Source of the DNA: UBA3210 sp963610315
GTDB lineage: Bacteria; Bacillota_I; Bacilli_A; RFN20; CAG-449
DNA length: 64,000 nt
Reading direction: 5' to 3'
Assembly: GCA_963610315.1 (NCBI GenBank)
Contig: CAVDMV010000002.1
Coordinates: forward strand, 1 to 64,000
Of this stretch, positions 17,879 through 28,900 are shown piece after piece. Under the pieces are notes generated by a model. The model was given only the letters and a program-made list of their open reading frames with translations. It was not told the origin of the DNA and did no database searches. The translations under genes and the position numbers were made by a program. Numbering within the stretch: position 1 is the first letter of the stretch; every line of letters starts with the position of its first letter.

Positions 17879-18430
17879 ATGCCTAGAATAGATATGAAAC
17901 ATAAGATATTAGATGTGTATTTGAAACTAATTGATGAACGTGATTTTGACGATATAATAGTTTCAGAAATTGTAAGAGAAGCTCATATATCTAGACAAAC
18001 ATTCTATAATCATTTTAAAGATACTTTTAATGTACTAGAATATGCTTTGATAGAAAAAATGCATAATAATTACTCTATTTATGAAGAAGGAGCATACTTA
18101 AAAGATTATTTATATAATGTTATTAATGATATATATGTTAATAGAAAAATTATTCTTAAAATAAAAAATTCTAAATATTATTCGATTATAGAATCTCTTC
18201 TTATTAAAACATACAAAGACGAAGCTAATATGCTTATGAAAAAATCTAAAAAGAAGTATTCTGAAAAAGAATTTAATTTTTATTTAGATCTTTTTTGCGC
18301 AGGATTTGGAACTTATGTATCTACTAAATGTGAAGATGATGATTTAGATATCGATGATTTAGTAGATCTTTTCGCAGGTGCATATCATAAACTTTTTGGT
18401 ATACCACTAAACGTGAAACTTTTTGTTTAA
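17879..18430 (+). CDS. TetR-family regulator
   Basis: A 183-aa regulator whose N-terminal helix-turn-helix is typical (IIVSEIVREAHISRQTFYNHF). The C-terminal helical domain, which would bind an effector, is of the DhaS-like kind by general look. It starts 2 bp after the radical SAM stop, so it belongs to that operon. A GTTAG-6-CTAAC inverted repeat before the next operon (18592-18607) is a candidate target, which would make it the regulator of the ABC/lipoprotein genes. Confidence 0.85.
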   Translation: MPRIDMKHKILDVYLKLIDERDFDDIIVSEIVREAHISRQTFYNHFKDTFNVLEYALIEKMHNNYSIYEEGAYLKDYLYNVINDIYVNRKIILKIKNSKYYSIIESLLIKTYKDEANMLMKKSKKKYSEKEFNFYLDLFCAGFGTYVSTKCEDDDLDIDDLVDLFAGAYHKLFGIPLNVKLFV

Positions 18431-18504
18431 TTGTTTTTATCGTACAAATAATATCTCATTAATATAAATTAAATTTTATACATATAATTCTATTTAAGTA
18501 GCTT

Positions 18505-18549
18505 AAGTTAAACAGAACTAACAAAAGTTAGTATTGTTTAACTTTTTTA
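18505..18549 (+). terminator. Rho-independent terminator after TetR gene
   Basis: A long two-part stem: AAGTTAAACA (18505-18514) with TGTTTAACTT (18535-18544), and inside it CTAAC-AAAA-GTTAG. It ends in TTTTTT. Confidence 0.85.
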
Positions 18550-18578
18550 TTGACTTAATCTTATTCTATGAATAGAAT
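18550..18578 (+). promoter_or_regulatory. Promoter of ABC transporter operon
   Basis: TTGACT (18550-18555), 17-bp spacer, TAGAAT (18573-18578). The -35 box directly abuts the T-run of the preceding terminator. Confidence 0.65.
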
Positions 18579-18591
18579 AATTACGGGACTA

Positions 18592-18607
18592 GTTAGAGAT
18601 AACTAAC
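18592..18607. promoter_or_regulatory. Candidate TetR operator
   Basis: GTTAG-AGATAA-CTAAC lies ~15-30 bp downstream of the -10 box, just before the ribosome binding site of the ABC gene. The same half-sites occur in the terminator loop stem at 18518-18531. Assignment to the neighbouring TetR protein is inference. Confidence 0.4.
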
Positions 18608-18617
18608 AAGGAGAGAT

Positions 18618-20678
18618 ATGTTATTAAAATTAAAAAACATCGGAAAAATCTATAATTCAAATGACATACTGACCATCGGTATTAGAAATGTTAACTTAGA
18701 ATTTGATTATAATGAGTTCGTTACTATCGAAGGTGAATCTGGAAGTGGTAAATCGACATTATTAAATGTAATTGCTGCGAATGATACTTATGAAGAAGGT
18801 GAATTATTCATTGACGAAGAAGCGACATCTCATTACTCATCTGAAGAATGGGAAAAATATCGTGAGAATGATATATCGATGATTTTCCAAGATTTTAATA
18901 TTATTGAAAATCTTACAGTTTATGAAAATGTTTTATTAGCCTTATTAAGGATTGAAGATGAATCTTTAAGAGATAAGAAAGCTAAAGAACTTATTGAACG
19001 CGTTGGCTTAACTCGTCAAATAAATCAAAAAGGCTCTAAATTATCAGGTGGCGAAAAACAAAGAACAGTTATTGCAAGAGCTCTAGCTAAAGATAATTCA
19101 ATTATTCTCGCGGATGAACCAACAGGAAACCTAGATTCTAATGCTTCAAAAGAAATCGCAAAATTATTAAAAGAAGTTTCTAAAGATAAATTAGTTATTG
19201 TTGTTACTCATAACCCAGAATATTTTAATGAATATTCCACAAGAAGAATCTTAGTTAAAGATGGATCGATTGTAAGTGATGTAACAAAAGTAGAAGTAGA
19301 AAAAACTAGTGTTAAAACTAATGAATATCATATAACTAAGAAATTAAAACTTAAGAACGCTTTAAAACTAGGATTATTAAATTATAAATCTCGACCAAAA
19401 TTTACTTCATTAATGTCACTTGCTTTATGTTGTATCGCGGTTAGTTTATTCGCAATATTATCTTTATTTAATACTTATCTAATTAGTGATTTAAAAACGC
19501 CTCTAGATGAAGTGGGCATTGATGGAAAAATCATTGTATCAAATACTAATGGATATGTTTTAGAATCTGATTTAGATACAATCGTTTATGAAACTAATGC
19601 GAGTTACTTCATGTTAGATCGTGATTTATCAATCTTTACAATTACGCTTCCTCGAAGAAGCAATATGTATAAAAGCTATGAAGTTACTTGTATCTATGAT
19701 CCAATTCATCATAAGGTAAATGAAAAAGAAGGAGAATTAGTTATTCCTCAAGCGTATGTTAATGATGCGGATAGAATAACTTCACTTATTATTAACGCGA
19801 CTAATTCATTAACAAATATTAATGTTACTTCTTCAACGACTGAAACTAGTTTAAAACTATACCTATCTTATTATAATATGCAGACAAATGGTAATAAGAT
19901 TAAAGGTATTAATACAACAATTAAAATTGATGAAAACGAAACTAATGTTTATACCTTCTCAATGAATGAAAGCTTAAATGATGGAGAAATCAGTTTAAAG
20001 AATTCTTCTTATTATGATGTTCTTAATAAGAATGTAGTTTGCTCCATCGCACCTAGTAAGTTATTTACTATTGTTAATGATAAAGATGTCGATAAGAGCA
20101 TTGATGGAATAGTAGTTGAATTTTCTAAAAATGATTATGCAGAAATCTTTGAAACAAAGAAAGAAACAAAACAAAGTGTTCTTTATTATGAAAATGATAA
20201 TGAAGCAAGAAGTGCTTTAACGAAACTTCCTACAGGGTACATTGGTATGTTATCTAATAGTGAAGTATACGTTTCTTCAGTTGGTGAAGTTTTCGCCTTT
20301 AATGTTTTATGGTATATTTCATTAATTTGTATTAGCTTAATGCTCGCGATAATCTTATATATAATCTTTAAACGTAGTATAAGAGTATATTCATCAGATT
20401 ATGCGATATATAAAACATTGGGAATATCTAATGATGTATCGAATAAGAGTTTATATGTACAAATGATTTTAATCTATCTACCTACATTAATTCTTCTACC
20501 TCTTATCTCATTATTAAGTACTAATATTAAATCCTTAAGTTTACCTTTTATTAGTTTATTCAATTATTTATTCATTGAAATATTAATTCTTCTCATTGTC
20601 TTAATGGTTGCTTATTCATTTAATAAAGCAAGCAAAAAAGAAAAGATAAGCGTTTCTTTAAGGAGGGGATCAAAATGA
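18618..20678 (+). CDS. ABC transporter ATPase-FtsX permease fusion (MacB-like layout)
   Basis: A 686-aa single-chain half transporter. Residues 1-225 are the ATPase: Walker A GESGSGKST (39-47), signature LSGGEKQR, Walker B ILADEPTG and the His switch VVTHN. A first membrane helix lies near 260-285 (LMSLALCCIAVSLFAILS), then a ~270-residue extracellular domain, then three helices ending near 675. This ATPase-first FtsX layout matches MacB-type mechanotransmission transporters and not classic pumps. The stop TGA (20676-20678) overlaps the next ATG, so the two are probably co-translated. GGAGAG precedes ATG. Confidence 0.88.
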   Translation: MLLKLKNIGKIYNSNDILTIGIRNVNLEFDYNEFVTIEGESGSGKSTLLNVIAANDTYEEGELFIDEEATSHYSSEEWEKYRENDISMIFQDFNIIENLTVYENVLLALLRIEDESLRDKKAKELIERVGLTRQINQKGSKLSGGEKQRTVIARALAKDNSIILADEPTGNLDSNASKEIAKLLKEVSKDKLVIVVTHNPEYFNEYSTRRILVKDGSIVSDVTKVEVEKTSVKTNEYHITKKLKLKNALKLGLLNYKSRPKFTSLMSLALCCIAVSLFAILSLFNTYLISDLKTPLDEVGIDGKIIVSNTNGYVLESDLDTIVYETNASYFMLDRDLSIFTITLPRRSNMYKSYEVTCIYDPIHHKVNEKEGELVIPQAYVNDADRITSLIINATNSLTNINVTSSTTETSLKLYLSYYNMQTNGNKIKGINTTIKIDENETNVYTFSMNESLNDGEISLKNSSYYDVLNKNVVCSIAPSKLFTIVNDKDVDKSIDGIVVEFSKNDYAEIFETKKETKQSVLYYENDNEARSALTKLPTGYIGMLSNSEVYVSSVGEVFAFNVLWYISLICISLMLAIILYIIFKRSIRVYSSDYAIYKTLGISNDVSNKSLYVQMILIYLPTLILLPLISLLSTNIKSLSLPFISLFNYLFIEILILLIVLMVAYSFNKASKKEKISVSLRRGSK

Positions 20679-22915
20679 TTAAAGTGTCACATTTATCAAA
20701 ATCATATGGTTCAGTCTTCACTCATAAAACTAAGATACTAGATGATGTTAGTTTTTCTCTTCCTTCAAAAGGCCTTGTTGCAATATTTGGTAAATCAGGA
20801 AGTGGTAAAACTACTTTACTAAATATTATTGGAGGACTTGATAAACAAGATTCAGGAACAGTTGAAATAGAAGGAAACAAAATCACTAATAAGAATAGAG
20901 ATAAAATTAGAAATAATAAGATTGGTTATATATTCCAAAATTATTATCTAGAAAAAGGTTATTCAGTCGGTCAAATTCTTGAAAACGGCATGAAGGTGGC
21001 AGGTTTTAACGATAAAGAAGAAATTTCTTCTCGAACTAATAAAGTCTTAGAATTAGTTGATTTAAAGAAATACGAAAAGAAATCTTCAGACGCTTTATCC
21101 GGGGGACAAAAACAACGTGTTGCAATCGCTAGAGCGTTAATTAAAGGCGCGGATATAATTCTTGCTGATGAACCAACTGGAAACTTAGATAGCCAAAATA
21201 CCTTTAAAATAATGGATATCTTAAAAGAAATATCTAAAGAAAAATTAGTAGTTCTTGTCACTCATGAAACAAGTTTAATTAAACAATACGCGGATAGTCA
21301 TATTGAATTAATCGATGGAAAACTTGTCGAAAATACTTTAGTTGAAGATGTAAATAAATACGAATTTAACGAAAAAACTGATGTTGAGAAGCTTGATTTT
21401 ACTAAATCTACATCTAGTAAAAATGGTCGTTTATTTAATTTTAAAAATATCTTTGTCCGTGATAATGAATCTAATTTATTTAAAAAGATCTTCATCTGTC
21501 TTATGGGCTTCATGATGGTGGCATTTTCTTTCTATATTAATAATGCTTTAACTTCAACTACTACCCATAAAAACGTAAATGATAATGCTTTATATACGAA
21601 TTTAAATTCTTATAGTGAGTTACCTATGCTAACTAGACTTAATGAGAATAATGAATATTATGATCACGTTGATTTTTATGAATTAAATCAAAAAGAAGGT
21701 TTATTCTCATATGAAAATATTTCTTCTATTAAGTCATTAAATGAATCTTATACTCCTAAAGCAATTGAAGAAAATACAACATTTACTTCTTTAATAGGTA
21801 AATTACCAACAAATAATGAAGTGCTTATATCTCGTCCTCTTGCTGATAGATTAAAGAAAGATATTAGACTAGAAGAACTTTCTAGTGATGAAGCAATCCT
21901 ATTAATGAAATTTAATGAAGATTATAAGATTGTCGGTATTGTTGAAGGAAACGAAAATGCAGTTTATTTTACTAAAGTTGACTATGTTAACTTCCTTAAT
22001 GTCTATAGTGATTTAAAAATAATTGATAATTATCACATTTTCTTAGATGAAGTTTATGCTTCACAAACTTATTCCGCCTCAATTAAATTATATGAAGGAA
22101 AAAAAGAACTTAAAGATAATCAAATACAAATTGATATCTCAAGAAATGCTTTATATAAGATGATGGATGATACTTCAATTGGTGATTATAAAGTTGAGAT
22201 GGCTAATAAAGAATTAGTCAATAAAACAACCGCGATATATATAGAAAATAGTGAAATGTATGTTAAAAGTTTCAATATTACCCGTGATAGTGTTTCTACT
22301 GATATAGTTATTTATCTAACAGAAAATGCCTTAAATAATATCTTTACTTGTTTAACTCCTAATATTGAAACTTTAGGTAATGATACTTCAACGTCTTATT
22401 ATTTTGAAATATCAACAATAAATGAAACACAGATGACTAATTTAACAAAACGTCTTAAAGAACGTGGAGTTTCACTTGTTGATATTAAAGCAATATATGA
22501 AAAAGAGGACCAAGAGATATTATCTAGCTATTATCAAATGATTTATATCTTTATCGGCGGATTTATCTTAACGTTATGTATTTATTACTTTATTGAAATG
22601 TCAGAAAGTCTTAAGAATAGTAAAGAATATGGCATTTATCGAGCACTCGGAGTTAATAAATCAAATCTCTTATTTAAAGAGATGTTAAGAGTTATTTATA
22701 AGAATATCTCCGTATTCTTAATAACAATGATTTTAGGAACGACGTTGTGTTCGACTTACTTAGGTGTATCTAATCTAACATTTGGATTATTTATATTAAT
22801 AAATTTAGGAATTTTTACGTTATCGATGATTTTAATGATCGCAGTATCATTAATTCCATATTTATTCGTAATAACAAAAACTCCTAGTGAGATTATTTCT
22901 CGATACGATATTTAA
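20675..22915 (+). CDS. ABC transporter ATPase-FtsX permease fusion, second subunit
   Basis: A 746-aa paralogue of the upstream gene. The ATPase has GKSGSGKTT (39-47), ALSGGQKQR, ILADEPTGNLDS and VLVTHE. A membrane helix follows at ~275-295 (FICLMGFMMVAFSFY), then a large extracellular domain, then three C-terminal helices including the typical FtsX pattern EYGIYRALGVNK. Together with the first protein it would form a heterodimer. AGGAGGGG precedes ATG. The pair heads an operon with very large surface lipoproteins, suggesting it works on them or on the cell surface. Confidence 0.88.
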   Translation: MIKVSHLSKSYGSVFTHKTKILDDVSFSLPSKGLVAIFGKSGSGKTTLLNIIGGLDKQDSGTVEIEGNKITNKNRDKIRNNKIGYIFQNYYLEKGYSVGQILENGMKVAGFNDKEEISSRTNKVLELVDLKKYEKKSSDALSGGQKQRVAIARALIKGADIILADEPTGNLDSQNTFKIMDILKEISKEKLVVLVTHETSLIKQYADSHIELIDGKLVENTLVEDVNKYEFNEKTDVEKLDFTKSTSSKNGRLFNFKNIFVRDNESNLFKKIFICLMGFMMVAFSFYINNALTSTTTHKNVNDNALYTNLNSYSELPMLTRLNENNEYYDHVDFYELNQKEGLFSYENISSIKSLNESYTPKAIEENTTFTSLIGKLPTNNEVLISRPLADRLKKDIRLEELSSDEAILLMKFNEDYKIVGIVEGNENAVYFTKVDYVNFLNVYSDLKIIDNYHIFLDEVYASQTYSASIKLYEGKKELKDNQIQIDISRNALYKMMDDTSIGDYKVEMANKELVNKTTAIYIENSEMYVKSFNITRDSVSTDIVIYLTENALNNIFTCLTPNIETLGNDTSTSYYFEISTINETQMTNLTKRLKERGVSLVDIKAIYEKEDQEILSSYYQMIYIFIGGFILTLCIYYFIEMSESLKNSKEYGIYRALGVNKSNLLFKEMLRVIYKNISVFLITMILGTTLCSTYLGVSNLTFGLFILINLGIFTLSMILMIAVSLIPYLFVITKTPSEIISRYDI

Positions 22916-22935
22916 AATGAAAGGAAAATTAATTT

Positions 22936-25900
22936 ATGAAAAAGAAAAGAACATTAACCTGCGCTTTAGTTCTTGCGGCAGGATTACTTATCACTCCAAC
23001 ATTAGCTTCTTGTAATAACACTCCTTCAAGTAGTGAACAAGTTGCAGAAAAAACAGTAACATTCAAAGTTCAAGATGACAATGGTGAATGGAAGAACTTA
23101 GGAAATCCTTTAACTATCACTGATGGAAAGATTTCATCTATTCCAACTGCACCAAGTAAATCTTATTATACTTTTAGAGGATGGTTCCTTGATAAGAATT
23201 GGGTAAAAGAATTTTCAAATGAAAATTTAACTGAAAGCATTGAAGTCTATGCATATTACGTTAAAGATGAAGTAAATATCTATATTAACGGTGAAGCACA
23301 AGGAACTAGAGCTTTAGTTGATGTAGTTAACGGTACTTATAATCCAGGTGAAGGACTTACTTTTGATGGATGGTATACTGATGAAGCTTGCCAAGTAAAA
23401 TATAAAGAAGGTGACAGCGCGAAAACTTTATACGCACAATCTGTCGCGACAATTACTTTTGATAACGGCTATGAAACTGTGTATAAAACAAGCGTTAAAC
23501 CAAACGCAACATTAAGTGATCCTTCAAAAACAAAAGTAACAGTTGATGGAAATGAAACTACTTTAGAACAATCAGAAATTGTTAAATCATACATGTCTAG
23601 TGAAGATATTTATTATGTTGATGAAAACGGTAATGATATTGATTTTACTAAAGCAATCACAAAAAATGCCACTATTAAAGTAATGTGGAAATCTCCATTC
23701 TTAAAATATCAATATGGAGATAATACTACTGGTGATAAGGTCTTAATGTGCTTAGGTACATATGGAAGATTCTCTTCAAGTGATAAAGGTAAAGCTAAAG
23801 TAAATGAAGTACCAGTAATTTCTTTCCCTTCAAGAGTGACCTTCGCGGAAACTGATGACGGAGAAAAAACATTACATGAAGTTAAAATGGCCTATGTTTT
23901 TGACAAAGATATCTTCTCATCAACCGCATTAAAGAAAGTTATCGTTCAAGAAGGAATTAAAGTAATCCGTGGCTTTTCTTCAGTAAGTGGAACTTCAAGT
24001 GTAGAATCTTTCTCTTTACCTAATAGTTTAAAAATCATTCAAAATAGCTTTAATAATTTAAATTTAACTTCAACAAGTGTCACTATTCCTAATGGAGTAG
24101 AAGCAATATATGCATCTTTCTTTAAAGGTGGAAGCGTAAATTATAATAATGAAGCAAATACCTTCTATACTGGAACAAATTATGATTTTGATATCAATGT
24201 TCCAAGTTCTGTTAAGAGTTTATCAATAGTTCCAACTAATTTAAAATTTACATCTGATTCTTCGTTTGTTAATGATGGAACGATGATTTATCAAAACACA
24301 TCTAAAGGTAAAGTATTAGTTTCATATACTGAAATGGAAAATGGCATTATTAAAGTACCAGAAGGAATTGAAGGTATTCAAGTAGGTACATTTGTTAATA
24401 TTTCTTCTTTAAGAAAATTAGTCTTACCAAAGACATTTAAATTTGTTAATTACAATTTAAATTATGCTGATTATAAAGATTGCTATACTTGGGTTAATTC
24501 AACTTACGCGAATATTGAATGCTACTTATATGATGAAAATAATAAGGCAGAAAATAATGGAGAAATTGCTTATAACGCAAAACTTATCTGTGAACAACTT
24601 GAAAGTATGAACTATTTAGTTTTCTTAGGTGACGTCGATAGTTCTCTTTATAAGGCTTTTGGAGGTAACGCAACCCAATTCGCTTATTATTATGGTAACT
24701 TTACACCTAGTGATGATGAAGTATATAAAGATATTAAGACTGTTAATATTAAAGAAACTGCAACTCCTAAAGTTAATATAACTTTAACTAATGCTTTATC
24801 ATCTTCTTCTTATAATATTTCTTTAAATAGAACTTCTCAAACTCCACTTACTTATGAAGAAATCTTTGAAAGTATTGATACAAAATATGAAACTACATTA
24901 AAAGATGACTATACAGCTAAAAATATTAAAGTAACTTCAGTTAATAACCTTTTAGAAACATATGATATTACTTCTGAAGTTAAAACTGATTTATATCTTG
25001 ATGTAACTATTGATTATACTGCGACTTCTGCTGGAGTGAATATCGATACAACTGGTGATAATGCAGTAGTAACTTCATATAATGAGTCAAACGCGATTAA
25101 TTTAGGTAACGATACTTACGCGGTTATTATTCCTTCTGAAGTAGATGGTAAGAAAGTTACAGAAATTAAAGAAAATGCCTTTAGTTCACAAGGAAAAATT
25201 AAAGTTGTTAAAATGGGTGAACATATTACTACAATTGGTAAAAATGCTTTCTTAGGTGATTTAGGTTTAACTAATATTGACTTTAATAATGCAAAACTAG
25301 TTTCTATTGGTAGTAGCGCATTTGAAGATACATCTTTAACAAGCGTTTCTTTCTCAATTAGTTCTTTAAAAGAATTAGGAAACTATGCATTTAAGATTGA
25401 AACACTTAAAGAATTTATTCCAGTTAATGATGAAGAAGCTTCTAGAAATGTAACTAGTGTAAAGAATGGCGAATTCTATTTTGTTCCTTATCAAGCTATC
25501 AATGATTCACAAACTGCCTTAGTAACAAAATATTTAATGTTAAATCAAAAAGTATCATCTTCATTAAATGAAGAAACTAATATTACTACTTATGAAGTTA
25601 AGATGTATGCTTATGCTAGTAAAGCGACTGTAACAGATGGAATTCTTCTTGGAGAAAAGCATGAAGATGAAAATTATATTGTCCGTTATGAAGTAATGGA
25701 GGGATCTATCACTTCATTAACGTTAAATTCTTCAAATTATATTGTTTTAAATTATGTTTCTAAGATTCATAAAGGGGCGATAAGTGATACTACAGTTGGT
25801 AAATATGGATTTAGATATAATGCAGAAGGATTAGGATTACAAGGATCTGTATCAAGACTTCAACACTTAGTTGAGGCTGTCCCTGATATTTTTGAAGATG

Positions 25901-25953
25901 AATGGATTAGTAATTACGATACAGTTAAAACAACAAATATTAGAGCGTATTAA
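22936..25953 (+). CDS. InlB-repeat / BspA-LRR surface lipoprotein
   Basis: A 1005-aa lipoprotein with signal and lipobox LASC (Cys ~26). InlB B-type (Listeria-Bacteroides) repeats begin at residue ~45: SYYTFRGWFLDKNW, then LTFDGWYTDEACQVKY. BspA-type leucine-rich repeats follow in two blocks (SFSLPNSLKIIQNSF; KMGEHITTIGKNAFLGDLG; KLVSIGSSAFEDTSL). Such proteins display binding domains on the cell surface. AAGGAAAA precedes ATG. It lies 20 bp after the ABC genes, in the same operon. Confidence 0.85.
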   Translation: MKKKRTLTCALVLAAGLLITPTLASCNNTPSSSEQVAEKTVTFKVQDDNGEWKNLGNPLTITDGKISSIPTAPSKSYYTFRGWFLDKNWVKEFSNENLTESIEVYAYYVKDEVNIYINGEAQGTRALVDVVNGTYNPGEGLTFDGWYTDEACQVKYKEGDSAKTLYAQSVATITFDNGYETVYKTSVKPNATLSDPSKTKVTVDGNETTLEQSEIVKSYMSSEDIYYVDENGNDIDFTKAITKNATIKVMWKSPFLKYQYGDNTTGDKVLMCLGTYGRFSSSDKGKAKVNEVPVISFPSRVTFAETDDGEKTLHEVKMAYVFDKDIFSSTALKKVIVQEGIKVIRGFSSVSGTSSVESFSLPNSLKIIQNSFNNLNLTSTSVTIPNGVEAIYASFFKGGSVNYNNEANTFYTGTNYDFDINVPSSVKSLSIVPTNLKFTSDSSFVNDGTMIYQNTSKGKVLVSYTEMENGIIKVPEGIEGIQVGTFVNISSLRKLVLPKTFKFVNYNLNYADYKDCYTWVNSTYANIECYLYDENNKAENNGEIAYNAKLICEQLESMNYLVFLGDVDSSLYKAFGGNATQFAYYYGNFTPSDDEVYKDIKTVNIKETATPKVNITLTNALSSSSYNISLNRTSQTPLTYEEIFESIDTKYETTLKDDYTAKNIKVTSVNNLLETYDITSEVKTDLYLDVTIDYTATSAGVNIDTTGDNAVVTSYNESNAINLGNDTYAVIIPSEVDGKKVTEIKENAFSSQGKIKVVKMGEHITTIGKNAFLGDLGLTNIDFNNAKLVSIGSSAFEDTSLTSVSFSISSLKELGNYAFKIETLKEFIPVNDEEASRNVTSVKNGEFYFVPYQAINDSQTALVTKYLMLNQKVSSSLNEETNITTYEVKMYAYASKATVTDGILLGEKHEDENYIVRYEVMEGSITSLTLNSSNYIVLNYVSKIHKGAISDTTVGKYGFRYNAEGLGLQGSVSRLQHLVEAVPDIFEDEWISNYDTVKTTNIRAY

Positions 25954-25973
25954 TAACCTTGAAAGGAGTTTTT

Positions 25974-28900
25974 ATGAAAAAACTTTCTCTTCTTAAAAAA
26001 TTTATTATTGGAGTAAGTATTTGTTCTTTTGGATTTATTTCCTTAGTATCATGTTCTTTCTCTTTCTCTTCACCAATTGATCTAATTAAGAAAAATTATG
26101 GTGATCAAGAATTTAAGATCTCGTTTAGTTCGAAAGGACTAAACGAGCCTTTAAGTGATGTCATTTATACTGCATCTAATATTCCAACTTTACCAACACC
26201 GACTAAAGTAGGATATCGTTTTGCTGGATGGTATTTTGATGAAGCGTATACTAAGCCTTATGAAGTAGAATATCTCTATATCAAAATGAGTGATGTTACT
26301 TTATATGCTAAATGGGAAGAAGAAGAGTTTATTAATAATGGTATCTATGAAATTGAATATGAAGCTCATATTCTTGAAGATAGTATTATTAAAGGAAAAC
26401 TCGCGGATACATATGGATATTTAGAATTTCCTAACTTAATTATTCAAGATGAAACTTATATTGAGAAAAATGAAAATGGAATCTTTTTACGTATTCAATA
26501 CGATATGAAATACCATTGTCCAACGATTGATGAAAATGGCGATTTGGGTGTACTTACTCTCGCAGTTAGTGATGCTAATTCGCGAATTTCTCAAACAGAA
26601 AGTATCATTGATCGAACAGGTACCATTCAAACTATTTATTATGACTTAAAAGATTTAAATATCGCGGATAGCATTTATTTTAATGTCGAATTCTATAACT
26701 GGAATGCAAATCTAACTAATGAAGATGATCGTATTTTTACTAAAGTTGGCTATCAAGTTGAATTTAATATTACAAAATTTATTGGCTATACTACTTCTTA
26801 TGTCGACGCGAATGATAATTTAGAAGATGGATATTATTTAGTTAAGACACATTATGGATCTTTAGATAAAAGTGCAACGATGTTAGATTCATTTAATCCA
26901 GTTTATTCTTATATTGAAGCAAAAAATGGTTCTTATAAACTTATTAAACCGATGAATGTATATAATTCAGATATTATTGGTGATTTAACAAAAGATGACT
27001 ATACACATGTTAGAACAGGATACTCACGAGATATTGCTTATTTTAAATTTGATCAAAGCATTGTAGCCAGTAGCGATGATTTAGAAAATAATTATGCACT
27101 AATCGATTGGGCAAAGTATTTTAATGCAGAAGAATTTGGCTCGTTATCATATGAATTTGATGTTAGAACTGGTAAATATTATTACGTCTTTGATCTAGGA
27201 AATAAAGCAAATGTTGATTTATTATTAATAGGTGCTTCAACCGGCGCGATGACTGAAATGTTTAATATGGGACCTAGTTATAAACGTTTAATTATTGATT
27301 ATTCATCAATGATTAAATTATCTTCAATTGACTATAGTCCTTTAGAAGGTGATTCATATTGTTATTTCGATGAACAAGCATTTTATTTCTATACTGATTT
27401 TAGTTCTTTAAAAGATAATACTATTTATAATGCCGAACAAACTTATGGAATGAGTAATCATTTAACTAATGTTTTCTTTTCTTCATATGATGGAGTAAGT
27501 GTCAATGAATTATATTCTTCGAAGATGACTATTAAACCTTTAACTACTACTTCTATTCAAGAAAATAAAGGAAATATCTTTACCTTCCAAATGGTTTATG
27601 AAACTTATGACTATGATCCTATAATAACTAAAGCTTCTTTATATAGCGATTATATTTCTTGGCAAACATTCTCTTATTATTCACAACGTTTTACTTCTAG
27701 AGTTGAATTAGGCTATGAAGCGAGCATTAATGAGAACATTAATCTATACGATTTATTTAGAGAAAAGGTTTATCCTAGTTTAGAAGATACTAAACTTAAA
27801 TATAAAGCTTATAAATTAAAGACAAATGGAGAAATTGATTATTCTTCTAGTTATGAACTTAATTTAATTTCTTCAAACACCTTTAGATTTAATGAAAATA
27901 TCGCGCTTTATTTAGAAGGTGAAATTGATGGAAATATTAAATCTTGTTTAATAAACGTAGTAAAAAAAGAAGATCCTGAAATAAGTATTATTGATCAATA
28001 TACTTATGAAGATGAAGATTATGATATCACTTGGACTTATAGTGATGAAAATGAAGCTTATGTAAGTGATAAAGCCTTTTATAAAGGTGATAAAGTTCAT
28101 ATTCCTGAAATAAAATATATTTCTTATCAAAATGAATATACCTCATTAGATGCATATAATAGTGAAAGTGATTTTTATCACATGAATCAAGAAAAGATAT
28201 CTATTTATACGCTTAAAAATGGTCTTTATGAAAAAGTAAATTACGATTATACAATTTGGAATAATTCATTATTTGATATGACGAGTGATACTATGGTTGT
28301 CACTTATAATTTAGTTGATCGTTATGGATATAGTAAAATAATTACCTTCATTTATCAAGGTGAAGAAAAAGCTACTTATACGATCTATCGAAATGAAGAA
28401 GAAGTAACAAGTGGAAAACAAAATTATTATTCTGATGGAACTAGATATAATATTAATATTACTAATTATGAAGCAAATGAATTAATAAGTTTAAGCGAAG
28501 CAATAAATGCTGAATATACATTAAAAGTAGGTGAAGATAAATATGCTTTATCTTTAACTAAATTTGAATGTTTTACTAAAACTAAAACAGTTGAAGGAAC
28601 TTCGCTTAGTGATTTAGAAAATGCATTAAAAGATGATAACTATGCTTTAATTTCTTTTACCTATAATCATGGTGAAGATAAATATGTTACATATTACGTA
28701 TATAATTTAAGACTTAATGGTAAAGCTTATTCATCTTACAGCATTACTTCAAATAATGAATATTTCACTAATACTAAATATAACTTTAATAATGTTTTAT
28801 TAATGGATGAAAAAGGAACTTTATTTAATACTTCTACCCCTCAAATAACTAAATATTCGGGTGGATATTTCGTTTCAATTGCAGCTGATGATGTACAAAG

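Noticed and set aside
18505..18549. Insertion-sequence end or attachment site
   Set aside because: The repeat ends in a T-run directly after a gene and reads as a terminator; no transposase is present.
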